Shown: positions 43,591 to 51,834 of the stretch, piece after piece | How positions within the stretch are numbered: position 1 is the first letter of the stretch | How the letters are laid out: every line of letters begins with the position of its first letter | Assembly: GCF_003814005.1 (NCBI RefSeq) | Contig: NZ_CP033898.1 | Coordinates: 1,860,001 to 1,924,000 of the forward strand | DNA from: Corynebacterium pseudopelargi | Lineage (GTDB): Bacteria; Actinomycetota; Actinomycetes; Mycobacteriales; Mycobacteriaceae | Direction: 5' to 3' | DNA: 64,000 nt | Made by a program: the position numbers and the translations under genes | The notes under the pieces: generated by a model | Database searches by the model: none | Seen by the model: only the letters and a program-made list of their open reading frames with translations | What the model was told of the DNA's origin: nothing

Positions 43591-44321
43591 GCACCACCAC
43601 CTTCGGCGCATTGAACTCCGCAATCAGCTCGAGTGCAGATGCAGCCAATACCGCAATCCTTGCAGCCGATTGGGACCGTTTAGGCCCCACCTTTGGCGAG
43701 GCCATCGTCGATACCTTGGTCATGGTTTCTGTGACCTTGGTGGTAGGCGGCATCTTAGGTCTTGCCATCGGCGTGCTGCTTTATACCACCCGCGCGGGCG
43801 GCATTTTGCAGAACAAGGCCTTTTATACCCTGCTGAATGTCTTGGTGAACTTCGTTCGCCCCATCCCCTTCATCATCATGATCACCGCCTTTGGTCCGCT
43901 TACCTTGGCGGTGGTGGGAACCACGATTGGGCGCGAAGCCGCAATGTTTATCATGTCCATCGCCGCTACCTTCGGCGTGGCCCGCATTGTGGAACAAAAC
44001 CTCGTGGCCATTGATCCCGGCGTGATCGAAGCTGCCCGCTCCATGGGTGCAAGCCCCTGGCAGATCATTACCACCGTGATCATCCCCGAGGCGCTCGGCC
44101 CGCTGGTTTTGGGTTATACCTTCATCTTTATCGCCATCGTGGACATGTCGGCCATGGCCGGCTACATCGGCGGCGGCGGTTTGGGTGACTTCGCCATCGT
44201 CTACGGCTATCGCGCCTACGACTGGGAGGTAACCTATGTGGCCACCTTCGTGATCATCTTGATCGTCCAAGTCGCCCAGCTTTTCGGCAACTGGCTGTCC
44301 AAGAAGATCATGCGCCGCTAG
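43587..44321 (+). CDS. metI: methionine ABC transporter permease
   Basis: 244-residue permease with about five to six helices. The N terminus has an extra ~35 residues before DTLVMVSVTLVVGGILGLAIGV. The EAA coupling loop is IEAARSMGASPWQIITTVIIPEALG (about 150-175), followed by AMAGYIGGGGLGDFAIVYGYR, which is diagnostic of MetI. It ends the metQ2-metN-metI operon; a strong terminator follows by 15 bp. Confidence 0.96.
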   Translation: MSTTTFGALNSAISSSADAANTAILAADWDRLGPTFGEAIVDTLVMVSVTLVVGGILGLAIGVLLYTTRAGGILQNKAFYTLLNVLVNFVRPIPFIIMITAFGPLTLAVVGTTIGREAAMFIMSIAATFGVARIVEQNLVAIDPGVIEAARSMGASPWQIITTVIIPEALGPLVLGYTFIFIAIVDMSAMAGYIGGGGLGDFAIVYGYRAYDWEVTYVATFVIILIVQVAQLFGNWLSKKIMRR

Positions 44322-44335
44322 CCCAACACGTAGAA

Positions 44336-44365
44336 AGCCCAAGGTTGCAATGCCTTGGGCTTTTT
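44336..44365 (+). terminator. rho-independent terminator after metI
   Basis: AGCCCAAGG (44336-44344) pairs with CCTTGGGCT (44353-44361), loop of 8, followed by TTTTC. A near-copy of the dispersed 12-mer begins directly after it. Confidence 0.88.
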
Positions 44366-44366
44366 C

Positions 44367-44377
44367 GCTTTTCGACG
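44367..44377 (-). repeat. dispersed 12-mer, 11 of 12
   Basis: Minus-strand CGTCGAAAAGC followed by G instead of T, immediately after the metI terminator, as in the icd case where the word also abuts a terminator. Confidence 0.6.
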
Positions 44378-44384
44378 CCCCGCC

Positions 44385-45242
44385 TTAGCCTTCCGGCGTA
44401 GTAAGAAGCTCCACCTGAGCCGGAACCCACGCTTTGCCCTGTTTGGCAGCACCGCCACAAGAAGCAATCACGCCTTCTACCTCGATGCATTCAAGGCTTA
44501 CCTCCCACTGCCTGCCATCGGCATGGCGCACCCTCGTACCCGTGGTGCTCAGCGCATCCATGGCCACCGCCTCGCCGGCTTGGTGGAGCTTTTCTGCCAC
44601 TGCCAGCTCTACGACCTGCTCTTGGGCATTTAAGGTGGTGCGCCCACGATTGCCTGGATAAAAAAGCAGGCCATTGCAGGCATAGCGATAGAGCTCGGCT
44701 GCGGCTTCGTTATTTAGCCGCCCGAATGAAAAGCCCCAGGGGTAGAGCAGCATGGCGGGGGCAAAGCGGTGGCCTTTGGCATGAGAGCACTCCCAGATGT
44801 GGCCATCGGGGAAGCGCTGCTGCAAATCGGCAACGATCGGCCTGCCTTTGAGGGCGCAGCACTGATCGCGCTTGGCATGTGTGCAGGTCAGCAGCACTGG
44901 TGCATCTAAGGTGGTGGCACCGTGTGCTGCGTTGCGGCCAGGTCCAGAGAAATCCAGGTTGGGCACCATCGCCTCTGGCACTTCGAGGTGTTCGACGATG
45001 TTGTGTGCTGCAAACACCAGGTAGACGTTGCGCAGGCGCTTCGGCTTGCGGCCTGCCCGGCCTGGTTTGCGAATGAGCGTGAAACCGGGGATGTCTCGGA
45101 AGCATTCGGTGTGGGCGAGCGTGCCGCCATCAAGGATGTCTCTGCTCCAGGGGCCGTGATGTTCCATCAGCACAAATGTTGCCCCGGTTCTCGCGGTACC
45201 GGGTAGGGGTTCTGGTTGAACATCGGAGCACCGGGTAGTCAT
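44385..45242 (-). CDS. sucrase/ferredoxin-like family protein
   Basis: 285-residue protein of the Suc_Fer-like (sucraseferredoxin-like) family with a thioredoxin-like ferredoxin fold. The conserved cysteines are in LTCTHAKRDQCCALKGRP and, about 25 residues on, in WECSHAKGHRFAPAMLL, which could ligate a 2Fe-2S cluster. MTTRCSDVQPEPLPGTAR and FVLMEHHGPWSRDIL mark the N-terminal half. It has no signal peptide. Homologues occur next to met and dnaE2 genes in corynebacteria. The biochemical role is unknown; a redox function is likely. Confidence 0.86.
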   Translation of the reverse strand: MTTRCSDVQPEPLPGTARTGATFVLMEHHGPWSRDILDGGTLAHTECFRDIPGFTLIRKPGRAGRKPKRLRNVYLVFAAHNIVEHLEVPEAMVPNLDFSGPGRNAAHGATTLDAPVLLTCTHAKRDQCCALKGRPIVADLQQRFPDGHIWECSHAKGHRFAPAMLLYPWGFSFGRLNNEAAAELYRYACNGLLFYPGNRGRTTLNAQEQVVELAVAEKLHQAGEAVAMDALSTTGTRVRHADGRQWEVSLECIEVEGVIASCGGAAKQGKAWVPAQVELLTTPEG

Positions 45243-45368
45243 AAGCGCACAGCATAGTCGCCTCAGAGCAAGATTGCTTAGGGCACCCTTGGTATGTTGT
45301 CGTTTCGATTCGATAACATTCGCGTGAATTTGGCTATGCTTTGCTGCAGTTTCGGTTAGCGTGGGGAT

Positions 45369-46013
45369 ATGAAAAAAATCGCATCGCTTATTACCGTTGT
45401 TGGCTTGACCGTCGGCCTTGCCGCGTGCGATGACGACGACCCTAAGCTCAACCCCTTAAGCTCTGAGACTTCCACCACCACCAAGAAGGTCACCTCCACC
45501 GCCACGGTGTCTCCTTCCAATACTGCTGATCGCCAGCAACTGCGCGAGCAGGCAGAAAAAGAAGAAGCGGGCATTGCCCCCTTGGGTGATGCTTCAGTAG
45601 CTGCCAAGGAGCAGCGCCCACAAAGCGTTGGCGCGGTGGTCACCGATGTGCGCGTTGGACACCACGATGGTTTTGATCGCATCGTGTTCGATATCGAGGG
45701 CTCCGATGCACCCGGTTGGTATGTGGATTACACCGACACCCCAGCGCAGATGGGTTCCGGGCATGCCTTGGAGTACAACGGCAAGGTTGCCTTGATTATC
45801 AATATCGACGGTGTGAGCTATCCCTTTGAAACCACCATCGAGTCTGCCGACTTAAGCAAGATCGGCGGCGCTGGGCACATTAAGGAAGTTCGCGAGCATG
45901 GCATCTATGAAGGCCGCCAGATGTTCGTTGCTGGCCTTGATAGCCGCCGCCCCTATTCGGTGCAGCTACTACAAAACCCCACCCGCGTTGTGGTGGATAT
46001 TGTAGATAACTAG
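45369..46013 (+). CDS. AMIN-like-domain lipoprotein
   Basis: 214-residue lipoprotein: signal MKKIASLITVVGLTVGL and lipobox LAAC, an acidic then Ser/Thr-rich linker (about 20-60) with a short KKEE-like coil, and a C-terminal AMIN-like beta domain (about 90-214) seen in VVTDVRVGHHDGFDRIVFDIEG, GWYVDYT and NPTRVVVDIVDN. AMIN domains bind peptidoglycan or envelope components. The TAG stop overlaps the stop of the convergent imuB gene, an extreme tail-to-tail packing. Confidence 0.85.
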   Translation: MKKIASLITVVGLTVGLAACDDDDPKLNPLSSETSTTTKKVTSTATVSPSNTADRQQLREQAEKEEAGIAPLGDASVAAKEQRPQSVGAVVTDVRVGHHDGFDRIVFDIEGSDAPGWYVDYTDTPAQMGSGHALEYNGKVALIINIDGVSYPFETTIESADLSKIGGAGHIKEVREHGIYEGRQMFVAGLDSRRPYSVQLLQNPTRVVVDIVDN

Positions 46014-47506
46014 GTATAGCTGGCCTCTACCCGCCATTGGCCTGCCCACACCAATAACCATGCGTGTGGGCCTTCGGCCACAACCTGGAGGCGCGCACAG
46101 GGCTGCCCGCCTACCCACCATTGATCATCCACCGGCCAAGGGCCTGCCCATCCAGTGATGCGATAGCGCTTCTTGCCCCACTGCAACCCTGCCGGTGGGG
46201 CGCTTAAGGCAGCCTCGATCACACGAATGGGCTGGCCGTGGGCATCAACAAGCTGCGCCCTAGTGCTGGGGTGGCCAATGCTTGCCGGCAATGGCCCTGG
46301 AATGGCACCGGCGAAAGCGGCCTGGGCTTCTTGGGATTCGCCAAAAGGCACCAACTGCACGCGATCTTCTACACCCCTGCCACCACTGCTGATGGGTTGG
46401 AGCACCGCATCGATGCCTAGGGTGGATTGCACTCGCGCAAGCACCTGCTGGCGCGCATGATCCGATGTATGCCCCCACAGCCCGTAGTGTTCTGGTGGGG
46501 CGCACTCAATTGGCTGCAAGCGCAATTCTTGGATCCCGCCACCCTGCTCTAGCTGCGCATGCTGCAGCCAGGCATCAAGCTGCCAACGGATCCTTTCTGC
46601 AGTAGCGCGCTCACTTAGAGGTTCGCGTGTGCGCCAGATGCGCTCACATACCTGCTGGCCTGCATAAGCAGTGATTTTTAATCGCAGGCATACAAGCCCC
46701 TGGGCCAGGAGGCGCTGATGCAACTGCGCGGCTAATTCACGCCCGGCAAAGGCGGCCTCATGCACGCGAGTGATGGGGGTTTCGGGAGTGATCTGCACGC
46801 CGAGATCCGCAGGCTGTATCGCAGGGGCCACCAGGCGAGTATCACGGGCTGCCGCCACCTCATAGCAACGCCTGCCTGCGGCACCAAAGCGCGTGATCAT
46901 CGCACGCACACCCAGCTCATCAATGGCCCCGAGGGTGCATACCCCAAGCGCATCGAGTGTGCGCACCACCTCTGCCTCACAGCCCAAGGCGGGCTCTAAT
47001 AGGCGGCTAATGGGCTGATTACGCAAGAAGGCCTGTGAGCCACCCGGTGGCACAATATCTTGGGTACGCGCGGCAATCACGGCGGTGGAAATGTCGTCGG
47101 CAATGCCGATGAAGCTATCCATGTGTTCGCGCGCGGAGGCGTCGATAAGCTTTTCTGCGGCACAATCTTCACCGCCGTGAAAACGCCCCGCGGCCTCTGC
47201 ATTGACCAAGGCTAGGCCGGGGCGCAGAATCTCAATACTTGAGGCCACCTGATCTAAGGATTCTGCAATGCCTGCAAAGGTGGCTGCATCACGCTGCTCA
47301 TCGGCATCGACCACCAGGGCATTGGCAATCGCCTGGGCTTCACGCGTGCGCATGCCACGGCGCACCCCCTGGGCTCTGGCGGCAGCATTACACACGCTAA
47401 TGCGGTGGTTGGCATTGATCATCACCGCAGCACCGCTAGGCACAAGCCCGGCCATCATCGCTGCCTGCACGGGCCAATCAGGACACCACAACGCCAAAAC
47501 CCTCAT
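46010..47506 (-). CDS. imuB: ImuB-type Y-family polymerase homologue
   Basis: 498-residue Y-family protein of the mutasome. The N terminus MRVLALWCPDWPVQAAMMAG replaces the catalytic DxDxFxA motif of true Y polymerases, and VNAEAAGRFHGGED lacks the SIDE motif, so it should be inactive as a polymerase and act as a clamp-binding adaptor for DnaE2. The C-terminal ~150 residues contain the ImuB-specific tail (GKKRYRITGWAGPWPVDDQWW). The start overlaps the imuA' stop by 4 bp. Its stop overlaps the stop of the AMIN lipoprotein gene. Confidence 0.92.
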   Translation of the reverse strand: MRVLALWCPDWPVQAAMMAGLVPSGAAVMINANHRISVCNAAARAQGVRRGMRTREAQAIANALVVDADEQRDAATFAGIAESLDQVASSIEILRPGLALVNAEAAGRFHGGEDCAAEKLIDASAREHMDSFIGIADDISTAVIAARTQDIVPPGGSQAFLRNQPISRLLEPALGCEAEVVRTLDALGVCTLGAIDELGVRAMITRFGAAGRRCYEVAAARDTRLVAPAIQPADLGVQITPETPITRVHEAAFAGRELAAQLHQRLLAQGLVCLRLKITAYAGQQVCERIWRTREPLSERATAERIRWQLDAWLQHAQLEQGGGIQELRLQPIECAPPEHYGLWGHTSDHARQQVLARVQSTLGIDAVLQPISSGGRGVEDRVQLVPFGESQEAQAAFAGAIPGPLPASIGHPSTRAQLVDAHGQPIRVIEAALSAPPAGLQWGKKRYRITGWAGPWPVDDQWWVGGQPCARLQVVAEGPHAWLLVWAGQWRVEASYT

Positions 47507-48237
47507 GGGTCTACCGCATATAAGGTTCGTGGCTGGCCAATGCTGATCATGCTGCGCGCATGAAAGGCCTTGGCCTGGCCGGTTACTTCAAGATCCACCG
47601 CCTTAATGCGCCCTTGGCCTTCACCAATGCCGCGAAAACCGCGCACCTGGGCTTCTAGCCTTGCTCGTGGGGAGCCCACCTGCATGCCCACCATCACTAA
47701 GGCCGCCACCCCTTTGCGCAGGCGCGCTAGTAGTGGGCGGGCGCGCACGGGTGACAAGGTAATGGGCGCACCGCGATAGATCACCACATCAATGCCTTCT
47801 ACTAACACCCCGAGCGTAGACAGGGGATCTTCACCAGGATCGGGGATGGCCACCACACAGGTGGTATCGCCACCGGAAGTAAGTACTCCCGCCAGGCTTA
47901 ATTCTGGCCAACCCACCACCGCAACGAACATGCCCTGGGCGCTTAATTGCGCAATGAGTTCTACAACAAAGGCTGGGGTGGGGCTACATTCATATACGCA
48001 TCGTCTGAGCAATCCTCCATCAGGCAATACCTGCGCTATGCCGGGTGCAACCTCGATGAGCTGCGTAGATGATGGCTTTTGTGCATCCGGTTCCTGGGGT
48101 GCTGTGATATCTGGGGCGGCATTGCTCATGGCCGCAACCTTGTTGCGCAACACGGCAATGCGCTCATGGCGGCTGAGCGCAGAGAGGTTTTCTACGCTTT
48201 CTACATCCACCATGTTTCGAACACCCGTTTGCTGCAT
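47503..48237 (-). CDS. imuA': ImuA'-like mutasome protein
   Basis: 244-residue RecA/SulA-like protein encoded directly upstream of imuB; such proteins link DnaE2 and RecA in mycobacterial translesion synthesis. VEVAPGIAQVLPDGGLLRRCVYECSPTPAFVVELIAQL has the RecA-like fold start but no intact Walker A. The ATG at 48237 lies 6 bp after a -10-like TAGCAT (48244-48249 complement), so a leaderless transcript is probable; an in-frame ATG at 48213 is an alternative. SOS-like boxes lie at 48255-48270 and 48217-48232. Confidence 0.87.
   Translation of the reverse strand: MQQTGVRNMVDVESVENLSALSRHERIAVLRNKVAAMSNAAPDITAPQEPDAQKPSSTQLIEVAPGIAQVLPDGGLLRRCVYECSPTPAFVVELIAQLSAQGMFVAVVGWPELSLAGVLTSGGDTTCVVAIPDPGEDPLSTLGVLVEGIDVVIYRGAPITLSPVRARPLLARLRKGVAALVMVGMQVGSPRARLEAQVRGFRGIGEGQGRIKAVDLEVTGQAKAFHARSMISIGQPRTLYAVDP
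48217..48232. promoter_or_regulatory. second LexA-like box at imuA' start
   Basis: TCGAAC-ACCC-GTTTGC keeps one SOS half-site exactly. It lies inside the first codons if translation starts at 48237, or just upstream if it starts at 48213. Confidence 0.35.
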
Positions 48238-48254
48238 GTGCTCATGCTAAACAG

Positions 48255-48270
48255 CCGAACAAATGTGCGT
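48255..48270. promoter_or_regulatory. LexA/SOS box of imuA'-imuB
   Basis: CCGAAC-AAAT-GTGCGT matches TCGAAC-N4-GTTCGA at 9 of 12 positions and lies directly upstream of the -10 element of the imuA' promoter, where LexA would block RNA polymerase. Confidence 0.5.
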
Positions 48271-48332
48271 CAAGCAGACACAAGATACAGCCCCCACACG
48301 ACAAAGCCAACCCAAGTGCTAGCGTTTGCTGC

Positions 48333-48767
48333 ATGAACGCCTATACCACCATGCGCTCGCACACCACCCCGATCCCCACCCCGCCGGTTGTTCGCGTAGG
48401 CAGCTCCGCACTCATCGGCCTCGGCGTTGCACTGCTCACCACCAGTCTTCCCCGCGGCGTACAGGTACTAGGCATGCTCATCTGCATCGCAGCAGGCATC
48501 ATGCTCATCTTCTCTCACCCCTACCGCCGTAAAATCAAAGCCTTCCTCGAAGCCAGCAACCTGCACTACACGCCAAAGTTCACGCAAATCCTTCCGCTGT
48601 TTTTGGTGTGGTTAGCCCTCATGCTGGCACCACTGTTTGCACCACTGCCCCTGATTGGCAGCATCGCCTGCGCCGTGGTGGTCTTTGGCTGGATGTACCT
48701 GGTGTTTCCGCATATCGACGGCAGCCGCGCACTCGCATTTGTAGAAACCCCTCCACAAAAGCGCTAA
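48333..48767 (+). CDS. small integral membrane protein
   Basis: 144 residues with four hydrophobic segments: SSALIGLGVALLTTSL, VLGMLICIAAGIMLIF, ILPLFLVWLALMLAPLF and SIACAVVVFGWMYLVF, ending in a polar tail. A short basic loop (HPYRRKIKAFLEASN) follows the second helix. No family recognised. It is divergent from imuA' by 95 bp and followed after 60 bp by a YihY-family gene on the same strand. Confidence 0.7.
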   Translation: MNAYTTMRSHTTPIPTPPVVRVGSSALIGLGVALLTTSLPRGVQVLGMLICIAAGIMLIFSHPYRRKIKAFLEASNLHYTPKFTQILPLFLVWLALMLAPLFAPLPLIGSIACAVVVFGWMYLVFPHIDGSRALAFVETPPQKR

Positions 48768-48827
48768 ACACTCCCCCACCAACCCTGGCGTTTCCCTCTC
48801 TCTTTTCTAAGTAGGTGATCTCTTCTC

Positions 48828-49940
48828 ATGCCCTCGCATGCCCACGAGCCGTATATCGTGCCACTCGATGGCAGCCCCGCCGTGGGCACCAAAAGCGTGG
48901 AGGAGTACTACGAAACGGTAAGCAAACCACATCGCTTTATTCCGCTTGCCTCCTGGAAGCTGATTGCAAAACGCCTCTATGTGGAGGTATTCAACCGCAG
49001 CCTCATGGATAAAGGCGCGCTGCTGAGCTTTTATACCCTCTTTACCGGCATCCCCACCCTCTTGGGGTTTTATGCCATTGCCTCCCTGGTGCTGGCGCAA
49101 AATAGCTCAAGGGTGCGCGAGCTTAGCGAGGACTTCATTAGCGAAAACATCCCCAGCAACTACGAAAACGAAGCCCACAAGGTCATCGACATCGTCTTGG
49201 GCAACACCCAACAATCAGTGATCACCCTGATTATCTCCGTGGCCATCGCCCTGTTTTCCTCTTCTGCCTATGTTCGCGCTTTCTCGCGCAGCGCCAACGC
49301 CCTCTACGGCCGCCACGAAGGCCGCGGCCTGATTAAAACGTGGCTAACCATGTGGGCTTTGACCATCGCGATCGTCACCGGGCTCGCACTCATTGTGGTG
49401 GCGTTTTTCCTTGAAGAAGACATCCTGCGCCCCATCTTGGACACCTTCGCCCAACCCCTCCACCTTGATGGCGTGGCAGAGTTCTTCCTAGTCACCTTCC
49501 TGCCCGTGTGGAAATACCTTCGCTGGCCTGCCATTATCGCCCTATCCATTGCGCTGATCGCCGTGCTTTATACCGTGGCCCCTAATGTGCGGTACAAGAA
49601 AATGCGCTGGCTTACCGTAGGTTCCACCCTCTCACTGGTGGCCATTACCTTGGTGGGCCTGGCAGTGCGCCTGTATGTAAATAACTTCCTACACATCGGC
49701 ATGTATGGAGCCCTCGGCGGGCTGATCGGCGGCTTCTTTGGCCTTCTGCTTTCCAACACCATCTTGCTGCTCGGGCTCAAACTCGATGCAGAAATCACCC
49801 GCGTGCGCGAGCTTGAAGCAGGCCTTCACTCCGAATCACTGATCCTGGCACCGCCGCGGTCTTCACAAGGCGCCGAGGGCAATAATGAAATTGACGCCCG
49901 CCTCCACAAACAAGCCGCCGCCTTTAGGCAAGCAAGCTGA
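48828..49940 (+). CDS. YihY/BrkB-family membrane protein, second paralogue
   Basis: 370-residue YihY/BrkB-family protein. The signature is MDKGALLSFYTLFTGIPTLLGFYAIASLVLAQ (about 62-93). Six helices follow, including SVITLIISVAIALFSSSAYVRAFSRSANALYGR, the second family block, and ALGGLIGGFFGLLLSNTILLLGLKLDAEITR near the C terminus. The tail is polar. It is longer at both ends than the paralogue at 7260-8327 and only distantly similar. It converges on the TetR gene with 3 bp between them. Confidence 0.86.
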   Translation: MPSHAHEPYIVPLDGSPAVGTKSVEEYYETVSKPHRFIPLASWKLIAKRLYVEVFNRSLMDKGALLSFYTLFTGIPTLLGFYAIASLVLAQNSSRVRELSEDFISENIPSNYENEAHKVIDIVLGNTQQSVITLIISVAIALFSSSAYVRAFSRSANALYGRHEGRGLIKTWLTMWALTIAIVTGLALIVVAFFLEEDILRPILDTFAQPLHLDGVAEFFLVTFLPVWKYLRWPAIIALSIALIAVLYTVAPNVRYKKMRWLTVGSTLSLVAITLVGLAVRLYVNNFLHIGMYGALGGLIGGFFGLLLSNTILLLGLKLDAEITRVRELEAGLHSESLILAPPRSSQGAEGNNEIDARLHKQAAAFRQAS

Positions 49941-49943
49941 TTT

Positions 49944-50546
49944 CTAGCTCCCCACCCCGGCACCACCTGGATGTGCATGAAAGCGCTCCAAAGATTCGCG
50001 CACATGGCCTTGCATAGAAAAGCTGATGCGCCGGACAAGATCATGGGGATCATCTGCCATGCCGGTGGCCAGCCAGTGCACGATATGACCCCACACCGCC
50101 ACGGTGTAGTGCTCAATAACAAAGGCACGATCTGCCGGCTGCAGCACAAGGGCTGGGGGCTGGGCAAGAAGCTCATCTACCACCGCCGTCATCATCTGCC
50201 TTAATACGGCATGAAAGAAGCGCTCGGTGCGCGACCACGGCAAAGAATCGATCACTGCCAGCGCTTGTTCAGCATGCTCGCGCATGTACACCATTAAATG
50301 CTCAAGGCCGTCTGCCCATTCGCTATAGCTGGCGTGGGCAAGGATATGGTCGGCTACATCCCTGGCAAAGACCCACCCGGCGGCATCAAAAATATCGTTG
50401 AAGTGGTAGTAAAAGGTCTGGCGGTTAATAACTGCTAGCCGGCAGAGCTCGGCAACGGAGATTTTTCGCAGCGGCTTATCCCTTAAAAGCTGCTTTAAGG
50501 CACGCGCAACGGCCAGTTGCGCATCTGTTGCCTCGTGCATTGCCAT
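49944..50546 (-). CDS. TetR-family regulator
   Basis: 200-residue TetR/AcrR regulator. The HTH spans RALKQLLRDKPLRKISVAELCRLAVINRQTFYYHFNDIFD (about 13-52), with the characteristic YYHF. The C-terminal ligand domain (about 60-185) resembles the DhaS/TetR_C_7 type with SWSRTERFFHAVLRQMM. Start at the ATG 50546 or 50540; both give MHEATDAQLAVARALK. An inverted repeat TAGACA-N12-TGTCTA lies 52 bp upstream, toward the divergent DUF5692 gene, which is the likely target. Confidence 0.85.
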   Translation of the reverse strand: MAMHEATDAQLAVARALKQLLRDKPLRKISVAELCRLAVINRQTFYYHFNDIFDAAGWVFARDVADHILAHASYSEWADGLEHLMVYMREHAEQALAVIDSLPWSRTERFFHAVLRQMMTAVVDELLAQPPALVLQPADRAFVIEHYTVAVWGHIVHWLATGMADDPHDLVRRISFSMQGHVRESLERFHAHPGGAGVGS

Positions 50547-50597
50547 GCCTTTTAGCTTAAGCCACCAAGGATCCGCCCCAGCTTTAGGTGAGAACAC

Positions 50598-50626
50598 TAG
50601 ACACTTCTGGCGAGCTGTCTAAAGAC
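50598..50626. promoter_or_regulatory. probable TetR operator
   Basis: TAGACA (50598-50603) and TGTCTA (50616-50621) form an inverted repeat; the right half continues as the perfect palindrome TGTCT-AA-AGACA (50615/50616-50627). Nested dyads of this type fit two TetR dimers in the gap between the divergent TetR and DUF5692 genes. Confidence 0.5.
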
Positions 50627-50761
50627 AACACACTAGCCAAACAATACGCTTGAAAGTGTAAGAAAAAGGCATCGCGCAGGGTGCACATCACCTGCACACT
50701 CAAGGTGCCACACACGAGTGAAGCTTTGACGGCTAGAAGCGCTTGGAATGTGAGGCGGAGG

Positions 50762-50773
50762 CGTCGAAAAGCT
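50762..50773 (+). repeat. dispersed 12-mer CGTCGAAAAGCT
   Basis: Perfect intergenic copy 25 bp before the DUF5692 start. The flanks GGAGGC and GCTTCC can form a stem with one G-T pair around the loop GTCGAAAA. Confidence 0.75.
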
Positions 50774-50797
50774 TCCTAGAGCATAAGGAGCAAGGAC

Positions 50798-51778
50798 ATG
50801 TTCCTCTTCGATTCAATCCCCTGGTACGCCTGGGTGGCATGGTTTGTGGTGCTCGGCGCACTCATCGGACTCAATGAACTCACCCGACGCTACCGCGCGG
50901 CAGCCTGGGCATTCTATATCGCCCTGCCCATCATCCTCACCATCTTTGTCTGGCCACACACCGCAGGCGCAGGATCATCCACCGGCACCTGGTTCCACTG
51001 GGTCAAGGTCTACTCGGCACTAGCGGGCGTATTGGGCTTTATGCTGCTGCGCTACCACAAGAAGATCCGCGATATGCGCTGGGCCTTGGTCTTCCCCGCA
51101 GCCATTTTGGCCATGAACATCCTCGAAGCTTGCATCCGCGACTTCCAAGTTGGCGCCATGAACGCCGATGGCGTCGTTGATGGCGTGTACATGGTCTCTG
51201 GCTCCTGGAACTGGATGAATGGCGTTGCAGGCCTGCTGAACCTGCTCACCATCTGCGGCTGGGCAGGCATCATGATCTCGCGTAAGCCCAGCCAAGACAT
51301 GGTCTGGCCCGACATGATGTGGTTCTGGATCATCGCCTATGACCTGTGGAACTTCGCCTATGTGTACAACTGCGTTGGCGATCACTCCTTCTACGCCGGC
51401 GCTGCACTGCTCATCTCCTGCACCATCCCCGCCTTCTTCATCTGCAAGGGCGCATGGCTGCAGCACCGCGCCAACACCCTGGCACTGTGGATGATGTTCA
51501 CCATGGCAGTCCCCGGCTTCGTCACCGACTCCCGCTTCGCCGTGGAAGCATCGCACCGCCCAGAAGCCCTGTTCATCGTCTCGTTCATCGCCCTGATTGC
51601 CAACGTCGCTGTGGCCGTATGGCAGATCCGCACCATCCGTCGCCGCCACCTCAACCCGCTTCGCGATGAGCTTTACGACGACACCGCCTACTACCACGAG
51701 ATCTACCAAGCACACGTTGCAACCGGTAACTCCCCCGAGGTTGAAGAAACCCTCCGCGGCACCGCAAAGGCCCGCTAA
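50798..51778 (+). CDS. DUF5692-family membrane protein
   Basis: 326 residues with about nine membrane helices, beginning MFLFDSIPWYAWVAWFVVLGALIGLNELTRRY. Trp/Tyr-rich conserved-looking loops such as NILEACIRDFQVGAMN and WFWIIAYDLWNFAYVYNCVGDHSFY place it in DUF5692. The function is unknown. AAGGAG 7 bp before the ATG and strong codon bias suggest good expression. The divergent TetR gene and operator suggest inducible control. A strong terminator follows. Confidence 0.82.
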   Translation: MFLFDSIPWYAWVAWFVVLGALIGLNELTRRYRAAAWAFYIALPIILTIFVWPHTAGAGSSTGTWFHWVKVYSALAGVLGFMLLRYHKKIRDMRWALVFPAAILAMNILEACIRDFQVGAMNADGVVDGVYMVSGSWNWMNGVAGLLNLLTICGWAGIMISRKPSQDMVWPDMMWFWIIAYDLWNFAYVYNCVGDHSFYAGAALLISCTIPAFFICKGAWLQHRANTLALWMMFTMAVPGFVTDSRFAVEASHRPEALFIVSFIALIANVAVAVWQIRTIRRRHLNPLRDELYDDTAYYHEIYQAHVATGNSPEVEETLRGTAKAR

Positions 51779-51793
51779 GCAACTTACAACCCC

Positions 51794-51830
51794 ACAGCCA
51801 TCCGCCCGGCGCGGATGGCTGTTACTTTTT
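51794..51830 (+). terminator. rho-independent terminator
   Basis: ACAGCCATCCGC (51794-51805) and GCGGATGGCTGT (51811-51822) are a perfect 12-bp stem with a 5-nt loop, followed by TACTTTTT. Confidence 0.9.
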
Positions 51831-51834
51831 GCCC

